A stretch of 16,953 nucleotides of DNA, taken from contig JAGNUJ010000026.1 in assembly GCA_017987055.1 (NCBI GenBank), forward strand, positions 1 through 16,953. Direction: 5' to 3'. Shown here piece by piece: positions 14,951 through 16,953 of the stretch (positions are counted from its first letter, which is position 1; every line of letters starts with the position of its first letter). The DNA comes from Giesbergeria sp. Lineage in GTDB: Bacteria; Pseudomonadota; Gammaproteobacteria; Burkholderiales; Burkholderiaceae_C. The notes beneath the pieces were generated by a model, which did not search any database, had not been told where the DNA came from, and worked only from the letters and a program-made list of their open reading frames with translations. The translations under genes and the position numbers were made by a program.

Positions 14951-15735
14951 GCGCTACCCCGAGCAAAACACGCGGCACGCTGTACCTCGTCCCCGCGCCG
15001 CTGGACTTTGGCTGCGATGCGCAAATGCCGTTGCAAGGCAGCCTGCCCGAAGCGACCCTCCTCACCGCCGCGCGCCTGACGCACTGGGTGTGCGAAAACG
15101 CCAAGAGCGCCCGCGCCTATTTAAAGCGTGTCGATGCGCTGCACCCGCTGGCCGCGCCGCTGCAAGAACAAACCATCACCGAGCTGCCGCGCGAAGTACA
15201 CAAAAAAGGCGACCACGGCGGCAAAGGCTCAGCCGCGTTTGATGCGCGCCCGCTGTTGGCGGCCGCACTGGCAGGCCACGACATCGGCTTGGTCAGCGAG
15301 GCCGGTATGCCTGCCGTGGCTGACCCCGGCGGCTCGGTGGTGCGCGCCGCGCACGCGCTGGGGATTACGGTGGTGCCGCTGGTCGGACCGGTGTCGCTGC
15401 TGCTGGCTTTGGCCGCCAGTGGTTTAAACGGCCAAAACTTCGCCTTCGTCGGCTATTTGCCGCAGGACAGCGACGAGCGCGCCCAGCGCATTCGGGCGCT
15501 GGAAGCGTTGGCGCTGAAAACCCATCAGACGCAGTTGTTTATTGAAACGCCGTACCGCAACGCCGCGCTGCTGCAAGCGCTGCTGCACACGCTGCACCCC
15601 CACACGCGCCTGTCCGTCAGCAGCGGCCTGACGCTGGCGACCAGCACCACACGCAGCCAAAGCGTGCAGCAGTGGCGCGACAAGCCCGGTGGGCCGGACA
15701 AAAACACGCCGGCAGTGTTTGCGATTGGCGCTTGA
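14947..15735 (+). CDS. SAM-dependent methyltransferase of the RsmI/tetrapyrrole-methylase fold
   Basis: The protein has 262 residues. The N-terminus TLYLVPAPLD, the RsmI-type loop SEAGMPAVADPGGSVV (117-132; SDAGTP..DPG in RsmI), VVPLVGPVSLLLALAASGL (142-160), GYLPQ and LFIETPYRNAALLQALL place it in the tetrapyrrole-methylase fold, closest to RsmI. RsmI methylates C1402 of 16S rRNA on the 2'-oxygen. This protein is too divergent at the N-terminal GNLGDI-type motif to be RsmI itself: that region reads APLDFGCD. A basic insert with VHKKGDHGGKGS (85-95) is another difference. It is therefore probably a paralogue with its own, unknown substrate. The start overlaps the yceF stop as ATGA, so the two are co-translated. 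Confidence 0.85.
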   Translation: MSATPSKTRGTLYLVPAPLDFGCDAQMPLQGSLPEATLLTAARLTHWVCENAKSARAYLKRVDALHPLAAPLQEQTITELPREVHKKGDHGGKGSAAFDARPLLAAALAGHDIGLVSEAGMPAVADPGGSVVRAAHALGITVVPLVGPVSLLLALAASGLNGQNFAFVGYLPQDSDERAQRIRALEALALKTHQTQLFIETPYRNAALLQALLHTLHPHTRLSVSSGLTLATSTTRSQSVQQWRDKPGGPDKNTPAVFAIGA

Positions 15736-15776
15736 AAAATTGATAGCTGCTAGCGCACGTGTTTAAAGGGCTAGAG
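15736..15776 (+). repeat. Dispersed 33-base repeat, copy between convergent genes
   Basis: Plus 15744-15776 is a perfect inverted match of 11281-11313. The left flank AAAATTGA (15736-15743) is shared with the degenerate fabD copy. The CTAGC and GCTAG arms pair around a 15-base loop. It begins one base after the TGA of the methyltransferase gene and lies in the 80-base gap between convergent genes, where it may act as a weak bidirectional transcription barrier (inferred). The rest of the gap shows nothing recognisable. Confidence 0.85.
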
Positions 15777-15815
15777 GCCGAAAACAGCATAAAAATAACG
15801 GACGACTACGGCTTG

Positions 15816-16793
15816 CTACGGCTGCAACACGCCATCGACGATGGAGATTTGCTCGAACGCCTCGCCCGCATCGCTCAAATTGCGCAACACCAGCAGCGCC
15901 GTCATGCCCTGCTGCTGCGCCAGTTGCGTCGCGGCTGGCGCGCCCATGACCAGCAGGGCCGTCGCCCAAGCGTCGGCCAGCATGCAAGACGGCATCACCA
16001 CCGTCACCGAGGCGAGGCGGTTGCTGTGCTCGTCCAGCGGCCGCCCGCGCAGCGGGTGCATGGTGTGGGCGTAGTGCTGACCCGCCACTTCAAACCAATG
16101 GCGGTAGTCGCCTGAGGTAGCAATCGCCGCATCGGTCAGCTCCATCACGCCCATCACTTCGCGCCGGTGGCGCACCGGCTTTTCAATCGCCACCGCCCAC
16201 GCTTGGCCGCCCGGCTTGCTGCCTTTGGCGCGCATTTCGCCATCAATGCCGACCAAATAGCGCGTGATGCCAAAACCATCAAGGCAGTGCGCCAAAGCAT
16301 CCACGCCGTAGCCCTTGGCAATGCCCGACAAATCCAGCGCCAGCGCGGCTTGCTTGCGCACACGTTGATTAGCCAAGTCGATGTCTAGCAGCTCGCTGGC
16401 CGCAAGGTGCTGGCGCTGGCCGAGGGCGCGAATCTGCTGCGCATCCGGCTGTGGGTTCGTCGCCCCAAAGCCCCAAGCGTTGACCAATGCACCCACGCCA
16501 ATATCAAACGCACCGCCCGAGGCACGGCCGACGCGCAGCGCCGCATCGAGCACCGACAACAACTGCGCCGGCACCTGCTGCCACTGCTGCAGCGGCGCGG
16601 CGTTGAGGCGGTTCAGGTCAGAGTCCGGCTTCCACGTGGACATTTGCTGATCGACGCGATCCACGGCGGCAAACAGTGCTGCGCCGATAGCGCCCAAGTC
16701 AATGCCCGCCGGCGCAAAAAACACCGCGCTGTAGCGGCTGCCCATGGTTTCGCCATTCAGGCAATGGCGCTGCAATTCAGAAGACATCTTCAC
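15816..16793 (-). CDS. apbE: FAD:protein FMN transferase (ApbE family)
   Basis: ApbE attaches FMN covalently to Thr/Ser of target proteins such as NqrB/NqrC, RnfG and FMN-binding-domain reductases, using FAD and Mg2+. The 325 residues include ETMGSRYS (15-22), MSTWKPDSDLNRLN, SGGAFDIGVGALVNAWGFG, LDLSGIAKGYGVDAL, VGIDGEMRAKG, SGDYRHWFE, then YAHTMHPLRGRPL and LADAWATALLVMG with the metal-binding Asp. No signal peptide or lipobox is visible, though many ApbE proteins are periplasmic; a cytoplasmic version is possible. GTG at 16791-16793 is favoured because AAGGA lies seven bases upstream; ATG at 16785-16787 is the alternative. The start lies within the end of the upstream reductase gene, so the two are coupled. 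Confidence 0.93.
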   Translation of the reverse strand: MKMSSELQRHCLNGETMGSRYSAVFFAPAGIDLGAIGAALFAAVDRVDQQMSTWKPDSDLNRLNAAPLQQWQQVPAQLLSVLDAALRVGRASGGAFDIGVGALVNAWGFGATNPQPDAQQIRALGQRQHLAASELLDIDLANQRVRKQAALALDLSGIAKGYGVDALAHCLDGFGITRYLVGIDGEMRAKGSKPGGQAWAVAIEKPVRHRREVMGVMELTDAAIATSGDYRHWFEVAGQHYAHTMHPLRGRPLDEHSNRLASVTVVMPSCMLADAWATALLVMGAPAATQLAQQQGMTALLVLRNLSDAGEAFEQISIVDGVLQP

Positions 16794-16953
16794 GGTAGCG
16801 TCCTTGCGCTTTCAATGTGGCCACGCTCAGGTGCAGCGGCGACAGCACGTCGTCCAGCGCCTGCGCAATGTTTTTCGCCATTGCCCGGCTGCCGCACACC
16901 AGCACTTGGCCGTCTTTTGCCAGCAACTCGCGCAATTGCGGTGCGTTGCCGAG
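16777..16953 (-). CDS. Diflavin/ferredoxin-NADP-type reductase, C-terminal end (runs off the window end)
   Basis: Only the last 58 codons are visible, in frame from the window end to TGA at 16777-16779. They read LGNAPQLRELLAKDGQVLVC, then GSRAMAKNIAQALDDVL and finally LKAQGRYREDVF. The VLVCGSRAMAK block is the NADPH-binding strand/helix of the FNR module. GRYREDVF at the very end matches the C-terminus of CysJ and cytochrome P450 reductases (GRYxRDVY), where the last aromatic residue stacks on FAD; here it is Phe. It overlaps the apbE start by 17 bases. Likely a sulfite-reductase-alpha-like flavoprotein; the N-terminal domains are not in the window, so a PepSY or flavodoxin fusion cannot be judged. 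Confidence 0.85.
   Translation of the reverse strand, partial: LGNAPQLRELLAKDGQVLVCGSRAMAKNIAQALDDVLSPLHLSVATLKAQGRYREDVF

Overview
The window is a stretch of core chromosome from a betaproteobacterium. Gene order, protein sequences and a dispersed repeat built around TAGCTGCTAGCGC point to Burkholderiales, most likely Comamonadaceae; this is inference from remembered gene orders and proteins, since no search was possible. There is no phage, plasmid, transposase, CRISPR array, tRNA or rRNA. Coding is dense: the longest gap between genes is about 125 bases. Apart from one two-gene plus-strand unit, every gene lies on the minus strand, so transcription there runs from high to low coordinates.

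Region A (15816-16953, minus): the 3' end of a diflavin-type NADPH reductase (CysJ/cytochrome P450 reductase family) overlaps the start of an ApbE-type flavin transferase. Region B (14351-15735, plus): a YceF-type Maf pyrophosphatase is translationally coupled to an RsmI-like SAM methyltransferase. It is divergent from region C.

Region C (7889-14325, minus): the conserved fatty-acid/phospholipid cluster yceD-rpmF-plsX-fabH-fabD-fabG-acpP-fabF. An intrinsic terminator separates rpmF from plsX, and a candidate promoter precedes acpP. Region D (4455-7892, minus): a small two-helix membrane protein (YgfX-like), rpoE (sigma-E), rseA (anti-sigma) and a periplasmic Do-type protease (mucD/degQ-like). 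The unit closes with a clear intrinsic terminator at 4375-4405. No terminator is visible between fabF and rpoE, so lipid synthesis may read into the envelope-stress operon. A sigma-E-like promoter sits directly in front of the protease, and rseB is absent from between rseA and the protease.

Region E (1-4331, minus): lepA, lepB, a DUF4845 pilin-like small protein, rnc and the 5' part of era. These are tightly packed or overlapping genes for translation, secretion and ribosome/RNA maturation.

The main signal not explained by genes is a hairpin-forming dispersed repeat. Two copies are identical over 33 bases in opposite orientation (11281-11313 and 15744-15776). One supplies the stop codon of fabH. 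A third copy appears to be translated as part of an unusually long Era N-terminus, and a degenerate fourth lies inside fabD where that protein has a short insertion. I see no clearly new multi-gene system; this repeat spreading into essential genes is the best lead.
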